A stretch of DNA of 64,000 bases, taken from Chroogloeocystis siderophila 5.2 s.c.1. GTDB lineage: Bacteria > Cyanobacteriota > Cyanobacteriia > Cyanobacteriales > Chroococcidiopsidaceae. Both the position numbers and the translations under genes were made by a program. The notes under the pieces are model-generated. The model saw nothing but the letters and a program-made list of their open reading frames with translations, was not told the DNA's origin and ran no database searches. This document shows, piece by piece, positions 41,855 through 50,945 of the stretch. Each line of letters opens with the position of its first letter. Position 1 is the first letter of the stretch. The stretch lies in NCBI RefSeq assembly GCF_001904655.1, contig NZ_MRCC01000005.1:1-64000 (forward strand), written 5' to 3'.

Positions 41855-42402
41855 TTATAAAATTTGAGATAAAAACTTGCGCGTGCGTTCTTCTTTCGGG
41901 TTCTGGAAGAATTCTTGGGGTGTCGCTTCTTCGACAATAACCCCGCTATCCATCAGGGCGATGCGATCAGCTACTTCGCGCGCAAAACCAACACTGTCGG
42001 TGCAAACTCTAGACCTATAGATGTATCGCGGCTGATTGTCCAGGTGGTGTTGCGGCTGAGGACATCGATTTCCCCTGCTTGTAATGCAGTAAATCGCTCT
42101 TTGGCATTGAGATTACGAAAATCTACCGCTTGCGGATCGTCAAACATTGCTGCAGCGATCGCCCGACAAATATCAACATCTAGTCCGTTATATTTACCTT
42201 GTTGAGTCACATAGCTAAATCCTGGCAAATTACCACTCACGCCACAAGATAACCTGCCACGGGTTTTCACCCGATTCAATACTGCCCCTGATGCCGCACC
42301 ATCTTCTTGGGCAGATAATTGGGGATATAAAAACCGACTACAACCCGATAGCGGAGCCGCCAACAGTGCTGCACTCAACAGCAGGGAACTCCATTTGAGC
42401 AT
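41855..42402 (-). pseudogene. Fossil amino-acid ABC transporter: binding-protein 5' end fused to ATPase 3' end
   Basis: From 42402 the frame encodes a lipoprotein signal (LSGCSRF) and the first lobe of a general amino-acid binding protein: VKTRGRLSCGVSGNLPGFSY, GLDVDICRAIAAAMF and LSRNTTWTISRDTSIGLEFAPT. At about 41995 it breaks. The next sequence, in another frame, reads GFAREVADRIALMDSGVIVEEATPQEFFQNPKEE and ends RKFLSQIL at 41855, the C-terminus of a GlnQ/BgtA-type ATPase. A deletion removed the rest of the binding protein, the permeases and most of the ATPase. The gene order matches natF-natG-natH-bgtA of other cyanobacteria. Nothing functional is expected. Confidence 0.88.
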
Positions 42403-42640
42403 ATTTTTCTTCCTGTATTTCCTCGTGTCGTTATCTACACCCTTAAACTCAAGCTCAACTGCAATCTTTTATAAAAGTTAATATTGCCAATTTGACGACC
42501 TTAACTTCGGTTTAATCTTATAATTTGATATACGTGGTAGTGGTAAATGCAGTTGCTGATACAGTTTGTGATTTTTATTTACTAAATAGTACAGCGAAGA
42601 AATACGCTAATAGCTAATCGCTAATAGTTAACTACTAATA

Positions 42641-43615
42641 ATGAGTTCTCCATTTATTCCTGTTATTCATTCGCTGCCTTCAGGAAAGGCTTTAGTAGAA
42701 AGGGTGTTATGCCATTATTCTATAGCGACACAAAAGTGTAAGATATACAAACGCGGTCTTAATGATACTTATTTAGTCGAAGCCGAACAAAATCATCAAT
42801 ACATTTTGCGCGTTTACCGCCACGGATGGCGAACCTTGGATGCAATTAATTTTGAACTAGAACTATTACATTATCTGCATAATTGCAATTTGCCTGTTGC
42901 TTACCCAATTGCTAAAATAACAGGTGAATTTACAGAAGCGATCGCATCCCCAGAAGGACAACGCTATGCTGCTGTTTTTTCCTATGCACCAGGTCAGGCG
43001 ATCGGTAAAAATATTAATTCTGAACAAAGTCAACAATTAGGAGAAGTTGTTGCAAGTATTCATCAAGCAACAGATAATTTCACGAGTCGTTTTAGCCGCC
43101 CAGAGTTAGATTGCGCGTATCTTTTAGATTGGGCAATGGCAGCAATTTCACTACTATTCCAGCATCGCAATAGTGATATTAATTATTTCCTCAAATTAAG
43201 TGCGCAAATCAAAGCTCAGTTAGTCAATTTAGCGTTACCTCAAACATCGCCCTCTTATGGAATTTGTATTGGTGATGTCCATTCAGAAAACGCCCATTTT
43301 GTAGGAAATCAACCAACATTATTTGATTTTGACCAATGCGGCTACGGTTGGCGGTCATTTGATATTGCCAAATTTATTCATACAATCCACCGTTGGCAAT
43401 TAGATGCCAATATTACTAAATCTTTTATGCAAGGATATCAAAAAATCCGGCAGTTGAGCCAAGCTGAAGTTAACGCGATTCCTATTTTTATACAAGTAGC
43501 ACACATCTGGGTGATGGGAATTGCTTGCGCTGTCGTAGAAGAAGTTCTACCTTACGGCGAGTTTACCGAAGAATGGTTTGATAGCAAGCTAGCTTTATTA
43601 AGTAAGCTTACCTAA
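42641..43615 (+). CDS. APH-family phosphotransferase
   Basis: A 324-residue kinase-like protein of the aminoglycoside phosphotransferase fold (PF01636). The catalytic loop is ICIGDVHSENAHFVG (Asp, Asn) and the metal motif is LFDFDQCGYGWRSFDIAKF. The N-terminal nucleotide-binding part includes YILRVYRHGWRTLDAINFELELL. Relatives phosphorylate small metabolites such as homoserine or choline; the substrate here is unknown. It is upstream of the sugar importer operon by about 490 bases, same strand, and may or may not be related to it. Confidence 0.8.
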   Translation: MSSPFIPVIHSLPSGKALVERVLCHYSIATQKCKIYKRGLNDTYLVEAEQNHQYILRVYRHGWRTLDAINFELELLHYLHNCNLPVAYPIAKITGEFTEAIASPEGQRYAAVFSYAPGQAIGKNINSEQSQQLGEVVASIHQATDNFTSRFSRPELDCAYLLDWAMAAISLLFQHRNSDINYFLKLSAQIKAQLVNLALPQTSPSYGICIGDVHSENAHFVGNQPTLFDFDQCGYGWRSFDIAKFIHTIHRWQLDANITKSFMQGYQKIRQLSQAEVNAIPIFIQVAHIWVMGIACAVVEEVLPYGEFTEEWFDSKLALLSKLT

Positions 43616-44101
43616 TATAGTTCAATACTTATTGATAAAAAAATAAAATCAGTAACTTTCTAGCAAAGTTGCAGTGCTTTATGTGAGCGACTGCAAAACA
43701 TTTTATCATTGGTTATCGTATCATTCATATAATAAATTAGTTTAATTTTTGTACAAATTTATTTTTTGACTACTTGCTATATCTTTAGAAAGATGTGGCG
43801 TAAATCAAATAAATATTAAGTTATACATATTACAGTAATTTGGTATATTCTATTCGATAGACGCCTGTTGTTGGGCACGAAAAAATGTGTCTTCAGGCAA
43901 TCAAGAGCTACTGTAATACTTGCAACTAAACTTCAAAGTTGTTGATGTTTACAATCTGAAATAATTTTTGTTAAGTTAGCTGAACTTTTTTTACTATTTT
44001 TTTAAAACTAGTAGATTTGCTAACAAACACCGAAATTTGCTCAATCAGATAGTTAAATTTATCTCTCTACTCATGAGTTGATCGTGAATGTTGATTGAAA
44101 A
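43616..44101. other. Long upstream region of the sugar ABC operon
   Basis: 486 bases, strongly AT-rich, with no supportable gene. An inverted arrangement GCCTG...CAGGC at about 43863-43899 with a purine-rich loop was noted. The importer's promoter should lie here. Confidence 0.55.
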
Positions 44102-45412
44102 ATGTTGTACCGCAAACTATTAAACAAGCTGCAAAGATTTTTAAGAAAACAAGGTTTTTTGCGCGTAGGGGTTTTTAGTACTTTTTTCCTAGGCATCGTA
44201 CTTTATAGCTGGATAGCACTATCACAGCAACCAGTAACACTCAATCTACTAATGACCGCTCCTGATGCGCAACCTTGGCAACAGGGAATTGTGAGAGACT
44301 TTGAGGCGAAGAATCCTGATATTCGGATCAATATTATTGAAGGTCCCAACGCGACTAACTTATTAGAAGATCTGTATACTTCGGCGTTTATTTTAGGTGA
44401 TTCTCCCTATGACCTGATTAACATGGATGTCATTTGGACACCTAAATTTGCAGCGGCGGGATGGTTAATGGATCTTACTGATCGGATGTCTCCTGAGGAA
44501 TTAGAAGCATTTTCAGATGCAGACGTTGAAGGTAGTCGCTACGAAGGTAGGTTATATCGCATTCCGATGCGTTCTGATGTAGGGATGTTATATTACCGCA
44601 CCGATTTACTCGAACAAGCCGGATTGGAACCACCAGAAACCTTTGCAGAATTAATTCAAGCTTCACAAACATTGCAACAAAAAGACTTAGTTAACTGGGG
44701 CTATGTTTGGCAAGGGCGGCAATATGAAGGACTTGTCGCTATGTTCATTGAGATTCTCGAAGGATTTGGCGGATTTTGGGTTAATCCAGAAAACTTAGAA
44801 GTAGGATTAGATAGACCGGAAACAGTGCAAGCGATCAATTTCTTGAAAGACACCGTAGCGCAAGGAATTTCACCGCCTGGAGTAACAACATATCAAGAAG
44901 AAGAAACACGGCGCTTTTTCCAAAGTGGTCAAGCTGCGTTTTTACGTAATTGGCCTTATGTTTGGCCTTTAGCCCAAGAAGAAGGTTCGCAAATTCAAGG
45001 CAGAATTGCGATTAAGCCAATGGTTGGTAGTGCAGGAAGAACTGGCGGTGCGTGTCTTGGGGGTTGGGGTTTAGGAATTTCAGCGACGACAAGGCATCCA
45101 GAAGAAGCATGGAGGGCGATTCAATTTTTCACTTCTGAAGAAGCACAGAAGAACTTCGTTTTGAATGCAGGCTTTGTTCCAAGTCGGCGATCGCTATTCA
45201 CCGATCCCGATATTGTTGCTGAATACCCTCACTATCCGCAATTACTCGAAGTTGTCCAACAAGCTGTGCTACGTCCACCGATCGCACAGTATGCACAAGC
45301 GTCTGATATTCTACAACGTTACCTCAGTGGTGCATTAACGAATCGGATGACACCAGAGCGAGCAATGCAAGCTGCTGCAAATGAAACTCGCCGCTTACTC
45401 AGTAGGGGTTAG
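44102..45412 (+). CDS. Sugar (probably trehalose) ABC transporter substrate-binding protein
   Basis: Family 1 extracellular sugar-binding protein of 436 residues. It is anchored by an N-terminal hydrophobic helix (about 23-41) rather than a clear lipobox. It contains VTLNLLMTAPDAQPWQQGIVRDFEAKNPDI, DVGMLYYRTDLLEQAGLEPPETFAELI, and later GQAAFLRNWPYVWPLAQ and GLGISATTRHPEEAWRAIQF. It resembles trehalose/maltose and glucosylglycerol binding proteins. It is first in a run of permease, permease, ATPase and trehalase, which points to trehalose (inference). Confidence 0.87.
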   Translation: MLYRKLLNKLQRFLRKQGFLRVGVFSTFFLGIVLYSWIALSQQPVTLNLLMTAPDAQPWQQGIVRDFEAKNPDIRINIIEGPNATNLLEDLYTSAFILGDSPYDLINMDVIWTPKFAAAGWLMDLTDRMSPEELEAFSDADVEGSRYEGRLYRIPMRSDVGMLYYRTDLLEQAGLEPPETFAELIQASQTLQQKDLVNWGYVWQGRQYEGLVAMFIEILEGFGGFWVNPENLEVGLDRPETVQAINFLKDTVAQGISPPGVTTYQEEETRRFFQSGQAAFLRNWPYVWPLAQEEGSQIQGRIAIKPMVGSAGRTGGACLGGWGLGISATTRHPEEAWRAIQFFTSEEAQKNFVLNAGFVPSRRSLFTDPDIVAEYPHYPQLLEVVQQAVLRPPIAQYAQASDILQRYLSGALTNRMTPERAMQAAANETRRLLSRG

Positions 45413-45471
45413 GGGCGCGGGGCTAGCTGTAAAGATAAGTTTAAAGTCTAGAATCTTTTTTGCAAACTTCG

Positions 45472-46380
45472 ATGTTTAATACAAAGACAATTCGGGGACG
45501 CGAACAACGCACAGCATGGATTTTGACAATACCAGCCTTGCTGATGCTATTGTTTGTTTTTGGATATCCTATTATTCGTGCTTTTTGGCTGAGTTTATTT
45601 ACACAAAACTTGGGAACACGACTGCAACCTGTTTTCTCTGGGTTCGACAACTATTCGCGAATGGCGGGGGATGGTCGTTTTTGGCAAAGCTTTTGGGTAA
45701 CGATTATCTTTACGGTTTCTTCAGTGCTCTTGGAGTTACTTTTAGGATTAGCGATCGCGCTGATTCTCAACCAAAAGTTTTTTGGACGCGGTTTAGTACG
45801 AACATCCGCGATTATTCCCTGGGCTTTGCCAACCGCTTTGATTGGTTTAGCTTGGGCGTGGATTTTTAACGACCAATTTGGGATAGTCAACGATATTTTA
45901 CTGCGGTTAGGAATTATCAATACCGGAATTAACTGGCTAGGAGATCCGACGCTAGCGATGTTTGCGGTCATTTTTGCTGACGTTTGGAAAACGACGCCAT
46001 TCATCAGTATTTTGCTACTTGCAGGCTTGCAATCGATTTCACCTGATTTATATGAAGCGCACTCGATTGATGGCGCGACACCTTGGCAGAATTTCCGCCA
46101 GATTACCTTACCCTTACTGCTACCACAAATTTTAATTGCGATGCTGTTTCGCTTTGCGCAGGCGTTTGGTGTTTTCGACCTGATTCAGGTGATGACGGGC
46201 GGGGGGCCTGGGGGTGCAACCGAAGTGGTATCACTATACATCTATTCGACTGTCATGCGTTACCTCGACTTTGGCTATGGCTCAGCACTAGTCGTCGTGA
46301 CATTTTTATTGCTGGTGTTGGCTGTAGCGATCGCCAGTCTCCTCCTCAACAAAACTCGCGCCCGAACAGGTACAACTTAA
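45472..46380 (+). CDS. Sugar ABC transporter permease (MalF type)
   Basis: A 302-residue inner-membrane subunit with six helices. It shows the EAA loop that docks the ATPase: YEAHSIDGATPWQNFRQITLPLLLP. The ATG at 45472 is four codons into the longer frame and fits the charged N-terminus. It comes 59 bases after the binding-protein gene and 16 before the second permease. The other half of the channel is the next gene. Confidence 0.9.
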   Translation: MFNTKTIRGREQRTAWILTIPALLMLLFVFGYPIIRAFWLSLFTQNLGTRLQPVFSGFDNYSRMAGDGRFWQSFWVTIIFTVSSVLLELLLGLAIALILNQKFFGRGLVRTSAIIPWALPTALIGLAWAWIFNDQFGIVNDILLRLGIINTGINWLGDPTLAMFAVIFADVWKTTPFISILLLAGLQSISPDLYEAHSIDGATPWQNFRQITLPLLLPQILIAMLFRFAQAFGVFDLIQVMTGGGPGGATEVVSLYIYSTVMRYLDFGYGSALVVVTFLLLVLAVAIASLLLNKTRARTGTT

Positions 46381-46396
46381 CTCATAATCCAAAATC

Positions 46397-47284
46397 ATGA
46401 CTGCAACTCCTGAAGTCGTTCCCATTACTCCTAGACAAACCGGCGGCGCCAAAAAGATTCCTTGGCGGAAGATTTTAACAACCATCGCCGTCATCTTCGT
46501 TGTCATTTTTTGTTTAGCGCCAGTGATGTGGCAAGTTTTAACTTCATTCAAAGTCAATGAAGATATTGCGGCTGTTCCCACGGTGTATTTCCCAACGCGC
46601 TATACGTTAGACCACTATATCGAGTTATTTGTCCGCCGCCCCTTTTGGCGCTATATCCTCAATAGTGCGTTTGTGTCGATTGTGTCTACTGCACTAGCTT
46701 TAGCACTGGGCGCACCGGCTTCTTACGCGCTGGCGCGATTGCGTCCTTGGGGTGGTAAGGTGATTTTGGCAGGAATTCTCATTGTTACCTTATTCCCAGG
46801 AATTTTGTTATTCATTGGACTTTTAGAAATTATTCAACAATTAGGATGGGGTAACAACTACCTAGCACTGATTGTGCCCTACACTGCCATCAATTTGCCA
46901 TTAACAATTTTGGTACTGCGCAGCTTTTTTGAGCAATTACCAAAAGACTTGGAAGATTCCGCTAGAGTGGACGGTTACAACACATTTCAAATGCTGTGGC
47001 AAATCTTACTACCGATGACGCTTCCAGCTTTGGTAACAACAGGAATTCTCACCTTTATTTTTGCTTGGAACGAATTCATCTTCGCATTGACCTTCATGAC
47101 GCGCGAAGAACTCAAAACAATTCCAGTTGCAGCAGCCCAGTTGGGGGGTGCATCGGTGTTTGAAATTCCCTATGGACCAATCGCCGCGGCGACAGTTCTC
47201 GGGACGTTACCGCTCGTGTTACTTGTTCTCTTCTTCCAACGCAAGATCGTTCAAGGTCTTACCGCTGGGGCTGTTAAAGGTTAG
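46397..47284 (+). CDS. Sugar ABC transporter permease (MalG type)
   Basis: A 295-residue partner permease. Its EAA loop is LEDSARVDGYNTFQMLWQILLPMTLPAL. The C-terminal part, FAWNEFIFALTFMTREELKTIPVA, is typical of MalG-like subunits. Six helices are predicted from hydrophobicity. It pairs with the 45472 product and is driven by the ATPase encoded next. Confidence 0.9.
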   Translation: MTATPEVVPITPRQTGGAKKIPWRKILTTIAVIFVVIFCLAPVMWQVLTSFKVNEDIAAVPTVYFPTRYTLDHYIELFVRRPFWRYILNSAFVSIVSTALALALGAPASYALARLRPWGGKVILAGILIVTLFPGILLFIGLLEIIQQLGWGNNYLALIVPYTAINLPLTILVLRSFFEQLPKDLEDSARVDGYNTFQMLWQILLPMTLPALVTTGILTFIFAWNEFIFALTFMTREELKTIPVAAAQLGGASVFEIPYGPIAAATVLGTLPLVLLVLFFQRKIVQGLTAGAVKG

Positions 47285-47337
47285 TAATTGGCAGCTAGTT
47301 GCTAATCACTAATCACTAATCTCTATTTCCTAATAAA

Positions 47338-48444
47338 ATGGCTAGACTCGAACTCAAAAATTTAAATAAAACCTTTTCTCCGAAAGTCGTTCCCGTTAAA
47401 GACATCAGTTTAACGGTCGAAGATGGAGAATTTTTAACCTTACTCGGTCCTTCCGGTTGTGGTAAATCTACAGTGCTACGGATGATTGCGGGGTTAGAAG
47501 AACCAACACGCGGTCAAGTTGTCCTCGGAGGTGAAGAGATCACGTTTAGACGACCAGGCGATCGCAATATGGCAATGGTATTCCAAAGCTATGCGCTGTA
47601 CCCTCACATGACTGTCGCCGAAAACCTGGCGTCGGGACTCAAGCTTAAAAATGTACCGCGCGCAGAAATTAAGCAGCGTGTTGCTGAAGTCGCCCAACTT
47701 CTTGGCTTAGAAGAGTTACTCAACCGCAAACCTGGTCAAATGTCTGGAGGACAACGCCAGCGGGTTGCGGTTGGTCGCGCTTTGGTGCGTCAAGCCCAAG
47801 TATTCTTACTCGACGAACCTTTAAGTAACCTCGATGCATTATTGAGAGAACGCGTCCGTGCAGATCTCAAACAAATTTTTGCAACTCAAAAAGCCCCAGT
47901 GGTTTATGTTACCCACGACCAAACCGAAGCAATGACACTGTCTTCTAAAGTTGCGGTGTTGAACAATGGCTATGTTCAACAACTCGCACCACCAGATCGC
48001 ATTTACAGTCATCCTGCTAACTTATTTGTTGCCGGATTTGTTGGTAGTCCGCAAATGAATCTCCTTACCTTACCTTGTCGCGGGCGTTACGCACTACTCG
48101 GAAACTTTCAAATTCCACTACTAGATATCCCTACAGTTCCCCCACAAATTGTTTTAGGAATTCGCCCCGAAAACGTCCGTGTTGCCCGACCAGAAGATGA
48201 ATACATCATCCAAGGTAGAGTCTTTTTGGTTGAACACTTGGGGATGCACAACTTAGTCAGTGTCCGTGTTAATGGTGCGCATTCAGAGTCAGAACCGCAG
48301 ACAGTACGTGCCTTGTTACCTACAGACCAAGTTTGGAGTAATGAAGAAATTAAGCTTGCTTTACCACCACAAAATATCCACTGGTTCGATGTTGAGTCAG
48401 GAGATTCATTAGTAGGAAGACAAAGAGTACAAACGATGAGTTAG
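47338..48444 (+). CDS. Sugar ABC transporter ATPase (MalK/UgpC type)
   Basis: A 368-residue ATPase with Walker A GPSGCGKSTVLRMIAG, Q-loop FQSYALYPHMTV, signature MSGGQRQRVAVGRALV, Walker B FLLDEPLSNLDA and the switch His in VYVTHDQTEAM. The C-terminal OB-fold regulatory domain (about 235-368) has ILGIRPENVRVA. Its ORF ends only 69 bases before the trehalase start. It energises the two permeases upstream; MalK-type ATPases may serve several sugar importers. Confidence 0.9.
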   Translation: MARLELKNLNKTFSPKVVPVKDISLTVEDGEFLTLLGPSGCGKSTVLRMIAGLEEPTRGQVVLGGEEITFRRPGDRNMAMVFQSYALYPHMTVAENLASGLKLKNVPRAEIKQRVAEVAQLLGLEELLNRKPGQMSGGQRQRVAVGRALVRQAQVFLLDEPLSNLDALLRERVRADLKQIFATQKAPVVYVTHDQTEAMTLSSKVAVLNNGYVQQLAPPDRIYSHPANLFVAGFVGSPQMNLLTLPCRGRYALLGNFQIPLLDIPTVPPQIVLGIRPENVRVARPEDEYIIQGRVFLVEHLGMHNLVSVRVNGAHSESEPQTVRALLPTDQVWSNEEIKLALPPQNIHWFDVESGDSLVGRQRVQTMS

Positions 48445-48512
48445 TGGCGCTTTGGTTAGTGGCTAGAGTAATAATATCCAAACGACTTGTTTCTCTAGCT
48501 ACTTTTATTGTG

Positions 48513-50027
48513 ATGCAGCAACATTTATCAATACAATTTCCCTCAGCTCAACAAATTGCAGATGTCAGAGCCTATATTAAACAAAGTTGGAAAACTTTGT
48601 CGCGATCGCCTGCGGATATTTTAGCAGCAGCTTATGACCCAAAGCTTGAGCGTCGTGAAAATTCTCCTTGGTTAGTTTACGTCTCTGCTAAAGAAAACCG
48701 TTTAAAAGTTGAACAATCGTTACAACAAATACTGAGCCAAGCAGAATTTAATAAGTTAGAAATTAGAACTTTACCCGCAAATATTTCAACAATTCAAGAA
48801 CACGGATTACTTTACCTTCCAGGTTCTTACGTTGTTCCTGGAGGGCGGTTTAATGAAATGTTTGGCTGGGATAGTTATTTTATTTTATTAGGCTTACTAC
48901 AAGATCAAGAATTAGAACTTGCCCAAAGCTTAGTCAACCAACTTATCTACGAAATTGAGCATTATGGTACAATTTTAAACGCTAATCGTACCTATTTTTT
49001 AACGCGATCGCAACCTCCAGTATTAACATTAATGGTACTAGCGTTGTTTGCCCATACACAAAACAAACAATGGTTGCAATCGATAATTCCAGCAATTGAA
49101 AAATATTACACTTTTTGGACTACAGAGCCACATTTACATCCAGAAACAGGACTTTCACGCTTTTTTGACTCTGGCGAAGGACCTGCACCCGAAGTTATTA
49201 GTGATGAAAAAGATGACGCGGGAAGAACTCATTATGACCGAGTTCTAACGTATTATACCACATACGGAATCAACGGATTAGATGCGTATTACGATTCAAC
49301 AAGTGGCTTCACCGAATTATTTTATCAAGGCGATCGCTCAATGCGCGAATCAGGCTTTGATTGTTCGCATCGCTTCGGGTTATTTAATCTTGAAATTACA
49401 CAATATTTACCTGTGTGTTTGAATGTTTTACTCTATCAAATGGAGCAAGACATAGCACAAATTTATCAAATTTTAGGTAAAGATTCAAGACTTTGGTGCG
49501 ATCGCGCGACAAAACGCAGCCAAACAATCAATCAGTTAATGTGGGACGAACAAGTAGGACTTTATTTTGATTACAACTTTGTCACGCATCAACGCAGTCA
49601 GTACGAATTTGTCACAACATTCTATCCTTTATGGGCTGGTATAGCTTCGCAAAAACAAACTGAAAAAGTCGTAAAAAACTTAGCAAAATTTTTAGCGCCA
49701 GGCGGCTTACTCACAAGTACTATTGTCACAGGAAATCAATGGGATGCACCGTTTGGTTGGGCACCTTTACATCTCATTGCTGTACAAGGTTTAAGCCGTT
49801 ATCATTATCTCCCGCAAGCCGAAGACATTGCCAAAAGATTTATCACGTTGGTTGTGCAAGAATTTGAAAAATACGGTGCAATTGTCGAGAAATACGATGT
49901 TGTTAAATGTTCTGCCAACGTTTCTGACGAAATTCTCTTTGGCTATAGTTCCAACGAAATTGGTTTTGGCTGGACAAATGGAGTGTTTTTGGAACTGTTA
50001 TCTTGGTTAGAAAACTTAAAGTCATAA
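48513..50027 (+). CDS. treF: Trehalase (glycoside hydrolase family 37)
   Basis: Hydrolyses trehalose to two glucose molecules. The 504-residue protein has signature 1 as PGGRFNEMFGWDSYF (residues about 109-123) and signature 2 as QWDAPFGWAPLHLIA, both diagnostic of trehalases. There is no signal peptide, so it is cytoplasmic. The ATG at 48513 is used; an upstream GTG overlapping the ATPase stop would add 23 non-family residues. Its place right after a complete sugar importer argues that the imported sugar is trehalose. Confidence 0.9.
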   Translation: MQQHLSIQFPSAQQIADVRAYIKQSWKTLSRSPADILAAAYDPKLERRENSPWLVYVSAKENRLKVEQSLQQILSQAEFNKLEIRTLPANISTIQEHGLLYLPGSYVVPGGRFNEMFGWDSYFILLGLLQDQELELAQSLVNQLIYEIEHYGTILNANRTYFLTRSQPPVLTLMVLALFAHTQNKQWLQSIIPAIEKYYTFWTTEPHLHPETGLSRFFDSGEGPAPEVISDEKDDAGRTHYDRVLTYYTTYGINGLDAYYDSTSGFTELFYQGDRSMRESGFDCSHRFGLFNLEITQYLPVCLNVLLYQMEQDIAQIYQILGKDSRLWCDRATKRSQTINQLMWDEQVGLYFDYNFVTHQRSQYEFVTTFYPLWAGIASQKQTEKVVKNLAKFLAPGGLLTSTIVTGNQWDAPFGWAPLHLIAVQGLSRYHYLPQAEDIAKRFITLVVQEFEKYGAIVEKYDVVKCSANVSDEILFGYSSNEIGFGWTNGVFLELLSWLENLKS

Positions 50028-50051
50028 TTCGTAATATCAACGTTACTGCAC

Positions 50052-50468
50052 TCAACGACTTTTCACTAACACCAAATCACCCTCAAACTTAGCGGAATAA
50101 GTCGCGAGAGGTTCCTTCGCCGGACCATTTTGCACGCTGCCATCACTGGCAAACTTAGAATTATGACAAGGACAAACAAAGGCTTTTTCGGCTTGTTGCC
50201 AAGCAACGTTACACCCAGCATGAGGACAAGTAGGATTAACCGCGATCGCTTGATTTGGATTAGCCGGATCGCGGATTACTAATGCTTTGCCATCTGCTAA
50301 ATCTTCATTGAGAAGTTGCCCGGTTTTATCCAATTCGCTGAGGGATCCTACTACTTCAAACCCGTCAGAGCGAACATCAGAAGCAACATCTGCTGATTGC
50401 GAATTACAAGCCGCAATGCTAACACTTGCACTTGCTCCTACCAAACTGATAAATTCTCGACGGTTCAT
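50052..50468 (-). CDS. Rieske-type [2Fe-2S] protein, exported
   Basis: A 138-residue protein. The N-terminus MNRREFISLVGASASVSIAACNSQ has a twin-arginine-like motif and a lipobox-like IAAC. The cluster-binding sites are CPHAGC and CPCHNSKF, giving the Cys-His/Cys-His ligands, and the end LATYSAKFEGDLVLV is typical. It resembles soluble stand-alone Rieske proteins rather than PetC of the b6f complex, since the membrane helix is not followed by the PetC hinge. Its redox partner is unknown. Confidence 0.82.
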   Translation of the reverse strand: MNRREFISLVGASASVSIAACNSQSADVASDVRSDGFEVVGSLSELDKTGQLLNEDLADGKALVIRDPANPNQAIAVNPTCPHAGCNVAWQQAEKAFVCPCHNSKFASDGSVQNGPAKEPLATYSAKFEGDLVLVKSR

Positions 50469-50540
50469 TCGTGAAATCTCTAATATGCCTTACTTAAGTT
50501 AGCAGTGCAGATGGTCTTTTCCAAGTATTTTCGAGAAATT

Positions 50541-50897
50541 TTAGCGGCTGCGTGTGATTTCAACGGTAATTTTGCCACCAAAATCGGGAATGGGGGCGGC
50601 GAGTTTTGTGAGGCGGACTTGGACTTGTTGGACGCGGTCAGCTTTTAGAATAGATGTAGCGATCGCATCTACCAAGCGTTCGATCAACGCATACTTAGAG
50701 GTTTTTACCAAGTGCTGCACGTCATTAATTACGCTACGGTAATCGAGAGTATCCTCAATCGCATCGCTCTTACCTGCTACGGATAGATCTAACCACAGCG
50801 TTAAGTCTACCTCAAACCATTGACCTAAAACTTGTTCTTCGGGCAAATAACCTGTGTAACCGTAGCAACGAATTCCTGTTAAATGAAAACAGTCCAT
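50541..50897 (-). CDS. folB: Dihydroneopterin aldolase
   Basis: Folate synthesis enzyme that cleaves dihydroneopterin. The 118 residues begin MDCFHLTGIRCYGYTGYLPEEQVLGQWFEV and have the conserved DTLDYRSVINDV and YALIERLVDAIA (catalytic Glu region), ending VTRLTKLAAPIPDFGG-like as KLAAPIPDFGGKITVEI. The ATG at 50897 has AAGGA eight bases upstream, so it is preferred to the ATG at 50936. It is divergent from menD. Confidence 0.92.
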   Translation of the reverse strand: MDCFHLTGIRCYGYTGYLPEEQVLGQWFEVDLTLWLDLSVAGKSDAIEDTLDYRSVINDVQHLVKTSKYALIERLVDAIATSILKADRVQQVQVRLTKLAAPIPDFGGKITVEITRSR

Positions 50898-50945
50898 ACA
50901 ATTTTCCTTATCATTAGCTAATGGCTCATCGCTCATTGCTTGCTC

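Noticed and set aside
41971-42402. Functional short amino-acid binding lipoprotein
   Set aside because: It has only the first lobe and runs directly into out-of-frame ATPase sequence, so it is a deletion remnant.
43863-43899. Riboswitch or attenuator upstream of the trehalose importer
   Set aside because: Only a short GCCTG/CAGGC pairing is present and no conserved aptamer was recognised.
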